A stretch of 64,000 bases of DNA from Algoriella xinjiangensis (GCF_900115015.1 NZ_FOUZ01000006.1:1-64000); one strand, 5' to 3'; shown: positions 44,100 to 53,285, counted from the first letter of the stretch. Program-made: numbers and translations. Notes: generated by a model not told the origin, from the sequence alone.

Positions 44100-44583
44100 T
44101 TTTGTAGCCATCGATTTTGAAACTGCAAATAATTACAGAAATTCTGCATGCGCGGTCGGAATTGTAACAGTAACAGACAATATTATTACGGACGAATTTT
44201 ACACGTTAATTCAGCCGCCGCTCAATCAATATAATTATCACAATATCCAGGTGCACGGAATTCATCCAGAGCATACAATTTCATCGCCAACATTTGATGA
44301 TGTGTATTTTGAGATAAAACAGCGTTTACAAAATCAAATAATTGTTGCGCATAACGAATCTTTTGATCGTTCGGTTTTGAGAAAAACAATGGAGTTTTAT
44401 GGTTTAAATTATAACCTATTAAACATTGCTGAAAAGTGGGAATGTACTTATAGGATTTTCAAATTAAAAGGAATTGTACCAACAAAACTTTCAGATTGTG
44501 CACGTAAATTTAACTTACAATTAAATCACCACGAAGCATTATCTGATGCTAGAGTTTGTGCTCAATTATACTTATTACAATAA
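44092..44583 (+). CDS. DnaQ-like 3'-5' exonuclease, small
   Basis: 163 residues, a stand-alone DEDDh exonuclease: VAIDFETAN (Asp8, Glu10), VAHNESFDRSVL (motif II Asp), HHEALSDARVCAQLYL (motif III His and Asp). Being short, without extra domains, it resembles small oligoribonuclease- or epsilon-like enzymes. It shares little sequence with the exonuclease at 22.3 kb. Overlap with miaA by 8 bp suggests coupled translation; the functional link is not evident. Confidence 0.85.
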   Translation: MNNFVAIDFETANNYRNSACAVGIVTVTDNIITDEFYTLIQPPLNQYNYHNIQVHGIHPEHTISSPTFDDVYFEIKQRLQNQIIVAHNESFDRSVLRKTMEFYGLNYNLLNIAEKWECTYRIFKLKGIVPTKLSDCARKFNLQLNHHEALSDARVCAQLYLLQ

Positions 44584-44608
44584 ATTTATCCATAAAAACA
44601 TACAAATT

Positions 44609-44634
44609 AGGGAGCAAATTTTTGCTCCTTTTTT
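44609..44634 (+). terminator. Terminator after miaA-exonuclease
   Basis: GGAGCAAA and TTTGCTCC pair around TT, then a T run. Confidence 0.85.
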
Positions 44635-44980
44635 ATGCACTTATAAGCCATAAATCCTTCATCTTCTATTTAAAGTATTGGTTTAAATAGAATTAAAATA
44701 ATACAAAAATCAATCAAATTTCCAATATCATTTATATAGCTCATTATTACTTCATCTAACATAATTCTATATCTAACCGTTTAAAAATAATTTCAATAAT
44801 TTATAAATTATTGTTTTACAATATAATAAACGATAACAAATATTTACAAGTATTTACAAATACTTAAAATTAATTATATATCCTCTATTTGTAAAAAAAT
44901 CATCACGAAGAAATTATATCCCATTCTCAAGAGAATAGAACGGTTATTGCTTTATGTTAATCAACACAAAAAAATAAATT
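44635..44980. other. AT-rich intergenic region with short tandem repeats
   Basis: No gene is seen. Near 44839-44867 three imperfect 10-bp units occur in tandem (AAATATTTAC, AAGTATTTAC, AAATACTTAA), and AAGTATTT/AAATACTT (44848-44865) is a perfect inverted repeat. These could be an operator for the following gene. Confidence 0.4.
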
Positions 44981-45748
44981 ATGTCTGTACAAAAATTTAG
45001 AGAATTACATCATGCTGATAAACCATTAATTATCGCAAATGTGTGGGATGCAATAAGTAGTAAAGCGGCAGAAGATTCAGGATTTTTAGCTGTCGGAACT
45101 TCTAGCCATGCAATCGCAAATATGTTGGGTTATGAAGATGGTCAAAACATTCCTTTTGATGAAATGTTATTAGTTATCAATCGAATTTCAAAATCAATTA
45201 ATATTCACGTTTCGGCTGATATAGAAAGTGGATTTACTGAAGATTTAGATCTTTTGAATAATTATATTGAACAATTAGTTGATATTGGTGTTGTCGGAAT
45301 TAACCTAGAAGATGGTGATACAAATGATGAAAAAAGAAAATTAGCAAACGAAAATATTCTAGCAAATAAAATTAAATCAATCAAGGATTATTTAAAATCA
45401 AAGGGTAAAGATATTTTTATAAATGCGCGAATTGACACGTATACTACGAAGGCTAAAAATGCATTAGAAGAAACAATAAAAAGAGGAAAAACTTACAAAG
45501 AAGCTGGTGCTGACGGAATTTTTGTTCCGTTAATTGAGGAAAAAGACGATATTCTTCGCGTTATAAATGAAGTTAATTTACCGTTGAATATTTTTATTAC
45601 ACCAAAATTAAATTCTTATGAAACAATAAGTAAATTAGGAATTCATCGTGTTTCTAGCGGAAATAAAGTTCATCATAAAGTAACAGAGTTTACAAATGAT
45701 TTTTTTAAGGATTTAGCAGAAACCAAAGATTTCTCAAAATTACTGTAA
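44981..45748 (+). CDS. Isocitrate lyase/PEP mutase superfamily protein
   Basis: 255 residues of the PEP mutase/isocitrate lyase barrel. Visible: LIIANVWDAISSKAAEDSGFLAVGTSS (about 17-43), VSADIESGFTE (metal-binding Asp-Glu, about 77-87), VGINLEDGD (about 105-113) and FINARIDTY (about 146). The catalytic KKCGH loop of isocitrate lyase is absent, so it is more like oxaloacetate or carboxyphosphonate-type lyases of the PEP mutase branch. Reaction not assigned. Single gene. Confidence 0.82.
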   Translation: MSVQKFRELHHADKPLIIANVWDAISSKAAEDSGFLAVGTSSHAIANMLGYEDGQNIPFDEMLLVINRISKSINIHVSADIESGFTEDLDLLNNYIEQLVDIGVVGINLEDGDTNDEKRKLANENILANKIKSIKDYLKSKGKDIFINARIDTYTTKAKNALEETIKRGKTYKEAGADGIFVPLIEEKDDILRVINEVNLPLNIFITPKLNSYETISKLGIHRVSSGNKVHHKVTEFTNDFFKDLAETKDFSKLL

Positions 45749-45763
45749 TCCCCTACTCTACAT

Positions 45764-45793
45764 AAAAAAAGGTTGCAATTGCAACCTTTTTTT
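45764..45793. terminator. Bidirectional terminator
   Basis: A perfect 30-bp palindrome (arm AAAAAAAGGTTGCAA) between convergent genes. Confidence 0.92.
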
Positions 45794-46118
45794 ATAACAT
45801 AATTACACCTTCTATTTTTGCAACTTCTTTATAATAATTGATAACTGTATCCGCATCAATAATATATAATTTAATCGAAATAGACGTGTATTTTCTATTT
45901 GCAGACGCTTTATAATCAAATTCGGCATTTGTACCAGTGTATAATCCTTTAATTTCATTCATCGTTACCTCACTTGTAGGATAAATAAATTTGAATAAAT
46001 AATCAGCCGGAAATTTCTGTACATCATCCAATCTCTCTCTAAATTTTGCATAAAAATCTTGCTCATTATGCGAACTATCTGGAATTTCTTCGAAACTATA
46101 GTCTCTTTCTTCGTTCAT
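45792..46118 (-). CDS. DUF493 family protein
   Basis: 108 residues. The C-terminal 85 residues form the DUF493/YbeD ferredoxin-like domain (FYAKFRERLDDVQKFPADYLFKFIYP split, TSANRKYTSISIKLYIID with a KYxS-type strand, YYKEVAKIEGVIML). A short acidic tail precedes it. YbeD of E. coli is linked by position to lipoate metabolism, but no lipoate gene lies here. Function unknown. Confidence 0.82.
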   Translation of the reverse strand: MNEERDYSFEEIPDSSHNEQDFYAKFRERLDDVQKFPADYLFKFIYPTSEVTMNEIKGLYTGTNAEFDYKASANRKYTSISIKLYIIDADTVINYYKEVAKIEGVIML

Positions 46119-46329
46119 AATTATAATTTCAACTAAAAATACAAAAATAATACCACTTCAGTTTATTGAAATTCTTAACTAAATTCAAGCCATTTTGACA
46201 TATTTAATTCATTATTTACATAAATAAACATTTATCAGTTTAATTATTAAATCAATTAATAAAATAAACTTTACAAATTAAATCATAAACATCAACTTTG
46301 TATCAAATAATAAACAAAACAATAACATT

Positions 46330-47940
46330 ATGTGTGGAATATTAGGCATTTTCGACAAAAAAGATTTAGATGTACAACATGTACAAGCTTTAAGCAAAAG
46401 AATGAGACACCGTGGTCCAGATGAACAAGATTTTCAATTAAACGAATCTAAAACTGGAATTATCACACACGAACGTCTTGCAATTATTGATTTACAAACT
46501 GGTAAGCAACCAATAAAAGGAACAAATAATGCCTATGTTGTTCACAATGGTGAAATTTATAACCATTTGCAATTGAAAGAAACTGAATTGAAAGATTTTA
46601 GTTTTTCTACAAAATGTGATAGTGAAGTTATTGTAAAATTATACGAAAAATACGGAACAGATTTTTGTAACCTTTTAGACGGAGTTTTTGGCTTTGTTGT
46701 GATGGATGGTGATAAATATATGGTTGCACGCGACCCAATTGGTGTAAAGCCTTTGTATTATGGACAAGATGAAACGGGTGCTTTTTACTTTTCTTCGGAA
46801 ATGAAAGCAATCGAAGATCAAGTTGAAAAATTAAAAGCTTTTCCTCCAGGATATTTTTACACAAAAGAAACTGGTTTTGTAAAATATTATCAGCCAGATT
46901 GGCAAGATGATAAAGTTTGTACAGAAAAATTAGATTTAGATAAATTAAGAGATAGTTTAATTGATGCAACTAAAAAACGTTTGATGAGCGATGTTCCTGT
47001 TGGTGTTTTACTTTCGGGAGGATTAGATAGTTCATTAATTTCATCAATCACAGCACGATTATTAAAAGAAGAAGGAAAAGAATTACATTCTTTTTCAGTT
47101 GGATTAGATGAAAATGCGCCAGATATTATTGCAGCAAAACAAGTTGCCGATTTTATTGGAACAAAACATCACGCCATTCATTTTTCTTTTGAAGAAGGTT
47201 TAGCAATCATAGACAAATTAATTTGGCACTTAGAAACCTACGATATCACATCAATCAGAGCTTCAACGCCTATGTATATTATGTCGAAATATATTACAGA
47301 TTTAGGCGTAAAAGTAGTATTGTCTGGAGAAGGTTCTGACGAAATTTTTGGAGGATATTTATATTTTCATAACGCACCAAGTGACGAAGAATTTCAAAAA
47401 GAAACCATTCGTCGCGTACAATTATTAAGTACAGCAGATTGTTTACGAGCAGATAAATCTACGATGGCTTGGGCTTTAGAAGCACGTGTACCATTTTTGG
47501 ATCGTCATTTTTTAGATGTTGCTATGAAAATTGAACCATCTGTAAAACGTCCAGATAGAGCAACAGGAAAAATAGAAAAATACATTATACGAAAAGCATT
47601 TGATGATGCTGAACAACCTTGGTTACCAGAAAACATTTTATGGCGACAAAAAGAACAATTTTCGGATGGAGTTGGATATTCTTGGATTGATCAATTAATC
47701 GATCATTGTGAAAGTAAAATTACTGATGAAGAAATGGAAAAAGCAGAAGAATTATTCCCTTTCAACACACCAACAACTAAAGAAGCAATGTATATGCGCA
47801 AAATTTTCGCAAAACATTTTCCGACTAAATCTGCTGCAGAAACTGTAAAAAAATGGATTCCAAAATGGCAAGATAACGAAGATCCTTCTGGTAGAGCTTC
47901 TACAATTCACGAGCAAACAACAGAAGTTGTTTTAGTATAG
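46330..47940 (+). CDS. asnB: Asparagine synthetase B, glutamine-hydrolysing
   Basis: Makes asparagine from aspartate, ATP and glutamine. After Met removal, Cys2 of MCGILGIF is the glutaminase nucleophile; class II amidotransferase motifs HRGPDEQ and NGEIYNH follow. The synthetase half carries the PP-loop LLSGGLDSS (228-235), SVGLDE, VLSGEGSDEIFGGY and WALEARVPFLD. 536 residues is close to the E. coli length (554). It lies alone, with a perfect terminator. Confidence 0.94.
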   Translation: MCGILGIFDKKDLDVQHVQALSKRMRHRGPDEQDFQLNESKTGIITHERLAIIDLQTGKQPIKGTNNAYVVHNGEIYNHLQLKETELKDFSFSTKCDSEVIVKLYEKYGTDFCNLLDGVFGFVVMDGDKYMVARDPIGVKPLYYGQDETGAFYFSSEMKAIEDQVEKLKAFPPGYFYTKETGFVKYYQPDWQDDKVCTEKLDLDKLRDSLIDATKKRLMSDVPVGVLLSGGLDSSLISSITARLLKEEGKELHSFSVGLDENAPDIIAAKQVADFIGTKHHAIHFSFEEGLAIIDKLIWHLETYDITSIRASTPMYIMSKYITDLGVKVVLSGEGSDEIFGGYLYFHNAPSDEEFQKETIRRVQLLSTADCLRADKSTMAWALEARVPFLDRHFLDVAMKIEPSVKRPDRATGKIEKYIIRKAFDDAEQPWLPENILWRQKEQFSDGVGYSWIDQLIDHCESKITDEEMEKAEELFPFNTPTTKEAMYMRKIFAKHFPTKSAAETVKKWIPKWQDNEDPSGRASTIHEQTTEVVLV

Positions 47941-47948
47941 ATTAAATA

Positions 47949-47978
47949 AAAAAAGTCAACCAATTGGTTGACTTTTTT
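47949..47978. terminator. Bidirectional terminator
   Basis: A perfect 30-bp palindrome (arm AAAAAAGTCAACCAA) between convergent asnB and the SMR gene. Confidence 0.92.
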
Positions 47979-47991
47979 ATATATTTAGTTA

Positions 47992-48318
47992 TTAATTTGA
48001 TACAAATTTTAATCCGACGATTGAACTAATTAAAGTAAAAATAAAAAACAAACGCCAAAATGTAGCAGGTTCTTTAAATACAAAAATTCCGATTAATACT
48101 GTTCCAACCGCCCCTATTCCCGTCCAAACTGCATAAGCTGTTCCAAGTGGTAAAGTTTCTGTAGCTTTTATCAATAAACCCATACTCGCAAATAAACTGA
48201 TGACAAAACCACCGTACCACAAATACATTTCGTTACCAGTTGTCATTTTTGCTTTTCCTAAACAAGATGTAAAACCAATCTCGAATAATCCGCCTAATAT
48301 TAATAAAATCCAATTCAT
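47992..48318 (-). CDS. SMR family efflux or guanidinium exporter
   Basis: 108 residues with four membrane helices, a dual-topology dimer of the small multidrug resistance family. Glu13 in GLFEIGFTS is the conserved proton/substrate acid. GTAYAVWTGIGAVGTVLIGIFVFKE (split) is the family signature of helix 3. The GLFEIGFTSCLGKAK start is nearer to SugE/Gdx guanidinium exporters than to EmrE. It lies 72 bp after the Crp-like regulator on the same strand, so it may be under its control. Confidence 0.88.
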   Translation of the reverse strand: MNWILLILGGLFEIGFTSCLGKAKMTTGNEMYLWYGGFVISLFASMGLLIKATETLPLGTAYAVWTGIGAVGTVLIGIFVFKEPATFWRLFFIFTLISSIVGLKFVSN

Positions 48319-48390
48319 TTTCTATAATTTTATGCAAATATTAGATTGAAAAACTGTTTATTTTTTAACAAATGTTAAAAAATAAACCAA

Positions 48391-48951
48391 TTAAATTTCT
48401 GCTCTAATTCTGCTTAGTGTAACTTGACTTATCCCCAAATATGAAGCTATATACCCTAATTGAACACGATTAATCAAACTTGGGTTTTCAATTAATAACT
48501 TTTTATACCGTTGAATTGCAGTTCCTAATTGGCTCGAAATAAATCGTTCCTCGGTTTTGATTAACTCGTTTTCGGCAAGTTTTCTTCCCCAATTTGCCAA
48601 CTCAAGATTAGTCTCATATAAACCTTGTAAATCATTCATTTTTATTTCATAAAGAACACAATCTTCTAGCAATTCTATTGTTTCGTAACTTGCTTTTTTC
48701 TCGATATAACTTCGCATCGAAAGAATAGAATTTCCTTCTTGACCAAACCAAAAAGTCACCTCATCACCATCAAAAATTGTATAAGCACGTACAATTCCTT
48801 TTTTAATAAAATAGACTTTTCGTTCAATTTTATCAGAGTTTAATATATTTAAACCTTTAGGTAAAGTAACTTCTTTTATATTATTCATTAATAATTGTTT
48901 AGAATTATCAGAAATAATATAAACCTCATCAATGATTTGTTCGAATTTCAT
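48391..48951 (-). CDS. Crp/Fnr-like transcriptional regulator
   Basis: 186 residues: a cyclic-nucleotide-binding-like domain (1-115: KIERKVYFIKKGIVRAYTIFDGDEVTFWFGQE split, a beta-roll) and a short C-terminal helix-turn-helix (about 140-186: VQLGYIASYLGISQVTLSRIR). It lacks the CRP cAMP-binding RAA signature and the Fnr cysteines, so its signal is unknown. The nearest target is the efflux gene downstream. Confidence 0.85.
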   Translation of the reverse strand: MKFEQIIDEVYIISDNSKQLLMNNIKEVTLPKGLNILNSDKIERKVYFIKKGIVRAYTIFDGDEVTFWFGQEGNSILSMRSYIEKKASYETIELLEDCVLYEIKMNDLQGLYETNLELANWGRKLAENELIKTEERFISSQLGTAIQRYKKLLIENPSLINRVQLGYIASYLGISQVTLSRIRAEI

Positions 48952-48980
48952 TTTGTAAAGAACGGAAATGTTTCGGAAAT

Positions 48981-49012
48981 AAAAAACTCAACTTGATGAA
49001 GTTGAGTTTTTA
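48981..49012 (-). terminator. Terminator of the sulfate-assimilation operon
   Basis: AAAACTCAACTT and AAGTTGAGTTTT pair perfectly around GATG, with T runs at the ends. Confidence 0.88.
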
Positions 49013-49034
49013 TTGAATATAATATGTGTAAACT

Positions 49035-50207
49035 TTAAACCATTTTTATAATGATTCTTATACTCGAAATAATAACTAATAAAGCGACTAATATGTAAGC
49101 GATTTTTTGCGGTAATTTACCTGCTAATTTTGCAGCAAAAGGTGCAGCAATCATTCCGCCAATTATCAAACCTAAAACAATGTACCAATATTCTACACCA
49201 AGACTTGTAAAAAAAGTCATTGTTGCGGCAAAAGTCACAAAAAATTCGGCCAAAGAAACTGTTCCAATTACATATTTAGAATTTCTTCCTTTTGTTAATA
49301 AAGTTGAAGTAACAATTGGTCCCCAACCTCCACCTCCAAAAGCATCGAAAAATCCACCTGAAAATCCTAAAAAACTTAATTTTTTAATCTTTTTACGAAC
49401 GACTTTCTTTTTAAAAGCTAAAGCAAACAATCTGATTGCGATTAAAGCTAAATATAATGCAACAAACGGATATGCATAATATTCGTATTCTTCGCCAATG
49501 TAAATAACGAAAAGAGAACCTAAAACAGCGCCAACAACGCCTGGAATTGCGAGCCAAACGAGCATTTTTTTATTGACATTACCGAAACGATAATGCGAAT
49601 AACCACTTACCGCACTCGAAAACATTTCGGCTGTATGAATACTTCCTGAAATGGCTGGCAATTTAATTCCCATCGACATCATAGCTGCGGCAGAAGTCAT
49701 TCCATAACCTAAACCTAGCGCGCCATCAACCAATTGAGCAAAAAAACCAACAGCCAACATAATGTAAAATTCATTTGGAATTTGAACCACAAAATCGTTG
49801 ACATTTTCGATAGGAATTAATGTCGAAAGACTATATCCAAAAAAGAATACGAAAAATAGAATACTACTATTTCGAATTACTTTTATATAACCCAAACCCT
49901 TTGTGGGATTTGATTGATGTTGTTTGGTTAATTCTAAATGATAATTTGTTTCTTCAGTTTCTAAATCAATTGAAAGTTTTTGAGCTAAAAAATCTTTCAC
50001 CCAATGTAATTGACAAAAATTAAAGACTAAAATATCAAACGAATGATAATTATTGAGTGCTGTAAAATTATTTTCATCGTAATGTACAATTGTCGCTTTT
50101 GGATATTGTTGTTCAATTTTTGGAGAAGAAATTTCTTGATCAGTTTCATTAATCACCAAAATTCGTTTCACTTTTTTCTTATTCAGCGAATAAATTAATT
50201 GATACAT
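49035..50207 (-). CDS. TauE/SafE family permease with an unusual N-terminal extension
   Basis: 390 residues. About eight membrane helices (from residue 113) with TauE/SafE marks: VDGALGLGYGMTSA, HTAEMFSSAVSGYSHYRFGNV and GGFFDAFGGGGWGPIVTSTLL (split). This family moves sulfite, sulfate or organosulfonates across the inner membrane. Residues 1-110 form a soluble alpha/beta part (KRILVINETDQEI, ATIVHYDENNFTAL, SFDILVFNFCQLHWV) not found in plain TauE proteins. As last gene of cysH-cysD-cysN (9 bp after cysN), it probably imports sulfate for this pathway or exports excess sulfite; the direction is not decidable. Confidence 0.82.
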   Translation of the reverse strand: MYQLIYSLNKKKVKRILVINETDQEISSPKIEQQYPKATIVHYDENNFTALNNYHSFDILVFNFCQLHWVKDFLAQKLSIDLETEETNYHLELTKQHQSNPTKGLGYIKVIRNSSILFFVFFFGYSLSTLIPIENVNDFVVQIPNEFYIMLAVGFFAQLVDGALGLGYGMTSAAAMMSMGIKLPAISGSIHTAEMFSSAVSGYSHYRFGNVNKKMLVWLAIPGVVGAVLGSLFVIYIGEEYEYYAYPFVALYLALIAIRLFALAFKKKVVRKKIKKLSFLGFSGGFFDAFGGGGWGPIVTSTLLTKGRNSKYVIGTVSLAEFFVTFAATMTFFTSLGVEYWYIVLGLIIGGMIAAPFAAKLAGKLPQKIAYILVALLVIISSIRIIIKMV

Positions 50208-50216
50208 AGGCGTTTT

Positions 50217-51455
50217 TTACAAAATCATTAAAGCGCCAACCGTATTGTGCGTAGTTTCGTCAATCAAAATAGCATTTCCGGTTTGATTATTATCTGTAAA
50301 AACATCATAAACCAAAGGTTGATTAGATTGAATTTCTATTTGCGCAATATCATTTAAACCAATTTGATCAGCTGCAATAAACTCCCAATTATTAACATCC
50401 CAACGTTGTGTAATTGCTTTTATTTTAACACGAGTCGATTTAAAACGATGTTGTAAAATATATGGTTTTCCTAATTGAAGATTTTGTTGATCTAACCAAC
50501 AAATCCAAGAAGTAAATTTATTATTTTGTAAAACCTCATCATTTGCTAAAATAAAAGAATCTCCACGAGAAATATCAATATTATCAGCTAAATGAATCAC
50601 AACATTTTCTCCAGCAATAACTTCATTAACATCAGTTAAATCACGTTCAAGACGCACAATTTTTGTCGGAATATTTGCAGGTAAAATAGTTATATCATCC
50701 CCAACTTTATATTTTCCACTTAGAACAAGACCAGCATAACCACGATAATCATGCAAAGTTTCTTCTTGCGGACGAATAACATATTGAACTTGAAAACGAG
50801 CTGGAAGATTTGCTTGAGAAGCGATTGTAATTGTTTCTAAAAGTGATAAAATTGATTGACCTTTATACCAAGGTGTATTCTCTGATAAAGAAACAATATT
50901 ATCGCCAACTAAAGCAGAAATTGGCACATAATGAACCTCATCATAATTAAGTTGCAGTAAAAGTGCTTCGAAATCATTTTTAATTTGAGTAAAAATTTTT
51001 TCAGAATAATCTTCTAAATCCATTTTATTAATTGCTACAATTGCTTTTTTAAGCCCAATTAAAGATCCAATACTTGCATGTCGTTTTGTTTGAGTTGTAA
51101 CACCATGACGCGCATCAATAAGAATAATAATTAAATCAGAATTAGAAACACCAGTCACCATATTACGCGTATATTGCTCATGTCCTGGCGCATCTGCAAT
51201 AATAAATTTACGTTTATCGGTTGCAAAATATTTATACGCAACATCAATCGTAATACCTTGTTCACGTTCGGCACGAAGACCATCTGTAACCAAAGCTAAA
51301 TCGATATCACTATTTTTTGAAATGTTCTTAGATTGTTTTTGTAAAACACCTAATTGATCTGTATGTATTGAATGTGAATCGTAAAGTAAACGTCCAATTA
51401 AGGTACTTTTACCGTCATCTACATTTCCTGCAGTTATAAATTTTAATGTATCCAT
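50217..51455 (-). CDS. cysN: Sulfate adenylyltransferase subunit 1 (GTPase)
   Basis: The GTP-driven regulatory subunit that couples GTP hydrolysis to the formation of APS by CysD. 412 residues: G1 GNVDDGKST (10-18), G2 GITIDVAYKYF region, G3 DAPGHEQY, G4 NKMD, then two beta-barrel domains as in EF-Tu. There is no C-terminal CysC kinase fusion. It lies about 205 bp downstream of cysD (the spacer holds two repeats) and 9 bp upstream of the permease gene. Confidence 0.94.
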   Translation of the reverse strand: MDTLKFITAGNVDDGKSTLIGRLLYDSHSIHTDQLGVLQKQSKNISKNSDIDLALVTDGLRAEREQGITIDVAYKYFATDKRKFIIADAPGHEQYTRNMVTGVSNSDLIIILIDARHGVTTQTKRHASIGSLIGLKKAIVAINKMDLEDYSEKIFTQIKNDFEALLLQLNYDEVHYVPISALVGDNIVSLSENTPWYKGQSILSLLETITIASQANLPARFQVQYVIRPQEETLHDYRGYAGLVLSGKYKVGDDITILPANIPTKIVRLERDLTDVNEVIAGENVVIHLADNIDISRGDSFILANDEVLQNNKFTSWICWLDQQNLQLGKPYILQHRFKSTRVKIKAITQRWDVNNWEFIAADQIGLNDIAQIEIQSNQPLVYDVFTDNNQTGNAILIDETTHNTVGALMIL

Positions 51456-51486
51456 TGGATTAGTTTTGAGATTTGAGAATTGTAAA

Positions 51487-51547
51487 GTTGAATTTAATTC
51501 AGCTTGATATCTAATAATAGGTGATTCTGAAACAAGTTCAGAATGAC
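51487..51547. repeat. Dispersed palindromic repeat, copy 1
   Basis: A 61-bp unit with two inverted repeats (TTGAATTTAATTCAG-like and TTCTGAAACAAGTTCAGAA), nearly identical to copy 2, inside the cysD-cysN spacer. Confidence 0.8.
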
Positions 51548-51591
51548 AAGACTATTTATATTGATAATTTTATTTAAAACAAGATTGTCAA

Positions 51592-51652
51592 GCTGAATTT
51601 AGTTCAGCTTCGTATCTAATAATATGCGATTCTGAAACAAGTTCAGAATGAC
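51592..51652. repeat. Dispersed palindromic repeat, copy 2
   Basis: A 61-bp unit differing from copy 1 at six positions. It includes CTGAATTTAGTTCAG and TTCTGAAACAAGTTCAGAA. It ends 10 bp after the cysD stop. Elements of this type (TTCTGAACTTGTTTCAGAA on the minus strand) occur in many Bacteroidota genomes. Confidence 0.8.
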
Positions 51653-51662
51653 TAATAATGTT

Positions 51663-52568
51663 TTAAAAGTAGCCTTGTTTTTTACGATCTTCCATAGCCG
51701 CTTCAGAAACTTGATCATCTAAACGAGTTTGTCCACGTTCAGAAACTCGAGTAGCAATAATCTCTTCAATAATTTCATCAATTGTTATAGCAGTTGAAGG
51801 CACAGCTGCAGTACACGTCATATCACCAACTGTACGATAACGAACAGTTTCAATTCCATAATCTTCGCCATCTTGTGGTTGTATAAATTGAGAAGTTGCA
51901 ACTAAACGATCATTATATTGAATACATTCTCTTTCATGAGAAAAATACAACGAAGGCAATTCTATATTTTCTTGTTTAATATAATTCCAAATATCAAGTT
52001 CTGTCCAATTACTTAAAGGAAAAACACGAACATTATGTCCTTGATCGATGCGACCATTTAATATATTCCAAAGTTCTGGACGTTGTAGTTTTGGATCCCA
52101 TTGGCCAAAATCATCACGAACAGAAAAAATACGTTCTTTTGCACGTGCTTTTTCTTCATCACGACGAGCGCCACCAATACAAGCATCAAACTGATTTTCT
52201 TCAATCACATCTAAAAGTGCATACGTTTGCAAAGCATTACGAGAAGGAAATCGTCCGCCCGTTTCTTTTAAATTATATTTTGTAATCGCATCCTCTACAG
52301 AAGCAACAATAAGTTTTTCTCCTATTTGATTTGCAACATAATCTCTAAATTCTATCGCTTCCGGAAAATTATGCCCAGTATCCACATGTACAAGCGGAAA
52401 AGGAAATTTACCAGGACGAAAAGCTTTAAGTGCCAAATGAACTAAAACGATAGAATCTTTACCTCCAGAAAAAAGTAATGCAGGACGCTCAAATTGAGCC
52501 GCAGTTTCTCTAAAAATATAAATTGCTTCGTTTTCTAATTGTTTTAAATAACTATTTTGAGTAGACAT
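51663..52568 (-). CDS. cysD: Sulfate adenylyltransferase subunit 2
   Basis: The catalytic ATP-PPi sulfurylase subunit: ATP + sulfate to APS. 301 residues. PP-loop FSGGKDS (33-39), VDTGHNFPEAIEFRD (about 82-96), IGGARRDEEKARAKERIFS (about 135-153) and FPLSNWTELDIWNYI (about 190-204) are all characteristic. Length normal. It lies 12 bp after cysH; the spacer before cysN is long and holds two palindromic repeats. Confidence 0.94.
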   Translation of the reverse strand: MSTQNSYLKQLENEAIYIFRETAAQFERPALLFSGGKDSIVLVHLALKAFRPGKFPFPLVHVDTGHNFPEAIEFRDYVANQIGEKLIVASVEDAITKYNLKETGGRFPSRNALQTYALLDVIEENQFDACIGGARRDEEKARAKERIFSVRDDFGQWDPKLQRPELWNILNGRIDQGHNVRVFPLSNWTELDIWNYIKQENIELPSLYFSHERECIQYNDRLVATSQFIQPQDGEDYGIETVRYRTVGDMTCTAAVPSTAITIDEIIEEIIATRVSERGQTRLDDQVSEAAMEDRKKQGYF

Positions 52569-52580
52569 AAACGTATTAAA

Positions 52581-53285
52581 TTATTTTGCGTGTAAACCAC
52601 ATTCTTTTTTATTCTCATCTTCCCACCACCAACGGCCAGCGCGAAAATCTTCTCCATCAGCAATTGCTCGCGTACAAGGCGCACAACCAATGCTTATAAA
52701 ACCTTTATCATGCAAAGGATTATAAGGCACACGATTTTCTTTTAGATAATTAAAACAATCTTCTGTCGTAAAATCAATCAAAGGATTAAATTTAAAAAGT
52801 TGTTTTTCTTCATCAAATTCAATTTCGTGCATATCATGACGATTGTTTGATTGTTCGGCACGCAAACCAGTAATCCAAATCGATGCAGTTTGCAAAGCGC
52901 GATTTAACGGAATTACTTTTCGGATATAACAACATTGTTTGCGCAAGTCTACAGAATCATAAAAAGGATTAATTCCATTTGCTTCTATAAAATTTTCTAA
53001 TTCTGTTGTCGGAGGATAATATGGTTTAATTTTCGTTTGATATTTAAGTTCGGTTTTATTCCAAGTTGTATAAGTTTCTTGAAAAACACGACCCGTATCT
53101 AACGTAAAAATTTCTATATTTTGTAGTTTTTGATTAAGAATAGCATGCGAGATAACTTGATCTTCAAATCCAAAACTTGTCGAAAAAACAATTTTTTCTT
53201 TTGTATTATTATTCAAAAACTTTAGTTTTTCTTCTAATGTTTTTTGTTGAATAACTTGTTCTAAAATTTGTTTGAGTTGATTCAT
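52581..53285 (-). CDS. cysH: Assimilatory APS reductase (CysH family, Fe-S type)
   Basis: Reduces adenylyl sulfate to sulfite and AMP with thioredoxin-type donors. 234 residues. The [4Fe-4S] cysteines are present: Cys118-Cys119 and Cys201-x-x-Cys204 (CAPC). The catalytic Cys229 is in ECGLH. The two Cys pairs distinguish APS-using enzymes from PAPS reductases of the E. coli type, consistent with the absence of cysC. It is first in the operon, behind a promoter bracketed by twin inverted repeats. The sulfite reductase genes are not in this window. Confidence 0.9.
   Translation of the reverse strand: MNQLKQILEQVIQQKTLEEKLKFLNNNTKEKIVFSTSFGFEDQVISHAILNQKLQNIEIFTLDTGRVFQETYTTWNKTELKYQTKIKPYYPPTTELENFIEANGINPFYDSVDLRKQCCYIRKVIPLNRALQTASIWITGLRAEQSNNRHDMHEIEFDEEKQLFKFNPLIDFTTEDCFNYLKENRVPYNPLHDKGFISIGCAPCTRAIADGEDFRAGRWWWEDENKKECGLHAK

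Noticed and set aside
46628-46969. Minus-strand ORF of 113 residues in asnB
   Set aside because: It is antisense to the glutaminase-synthetase junction of a complete enzyme.
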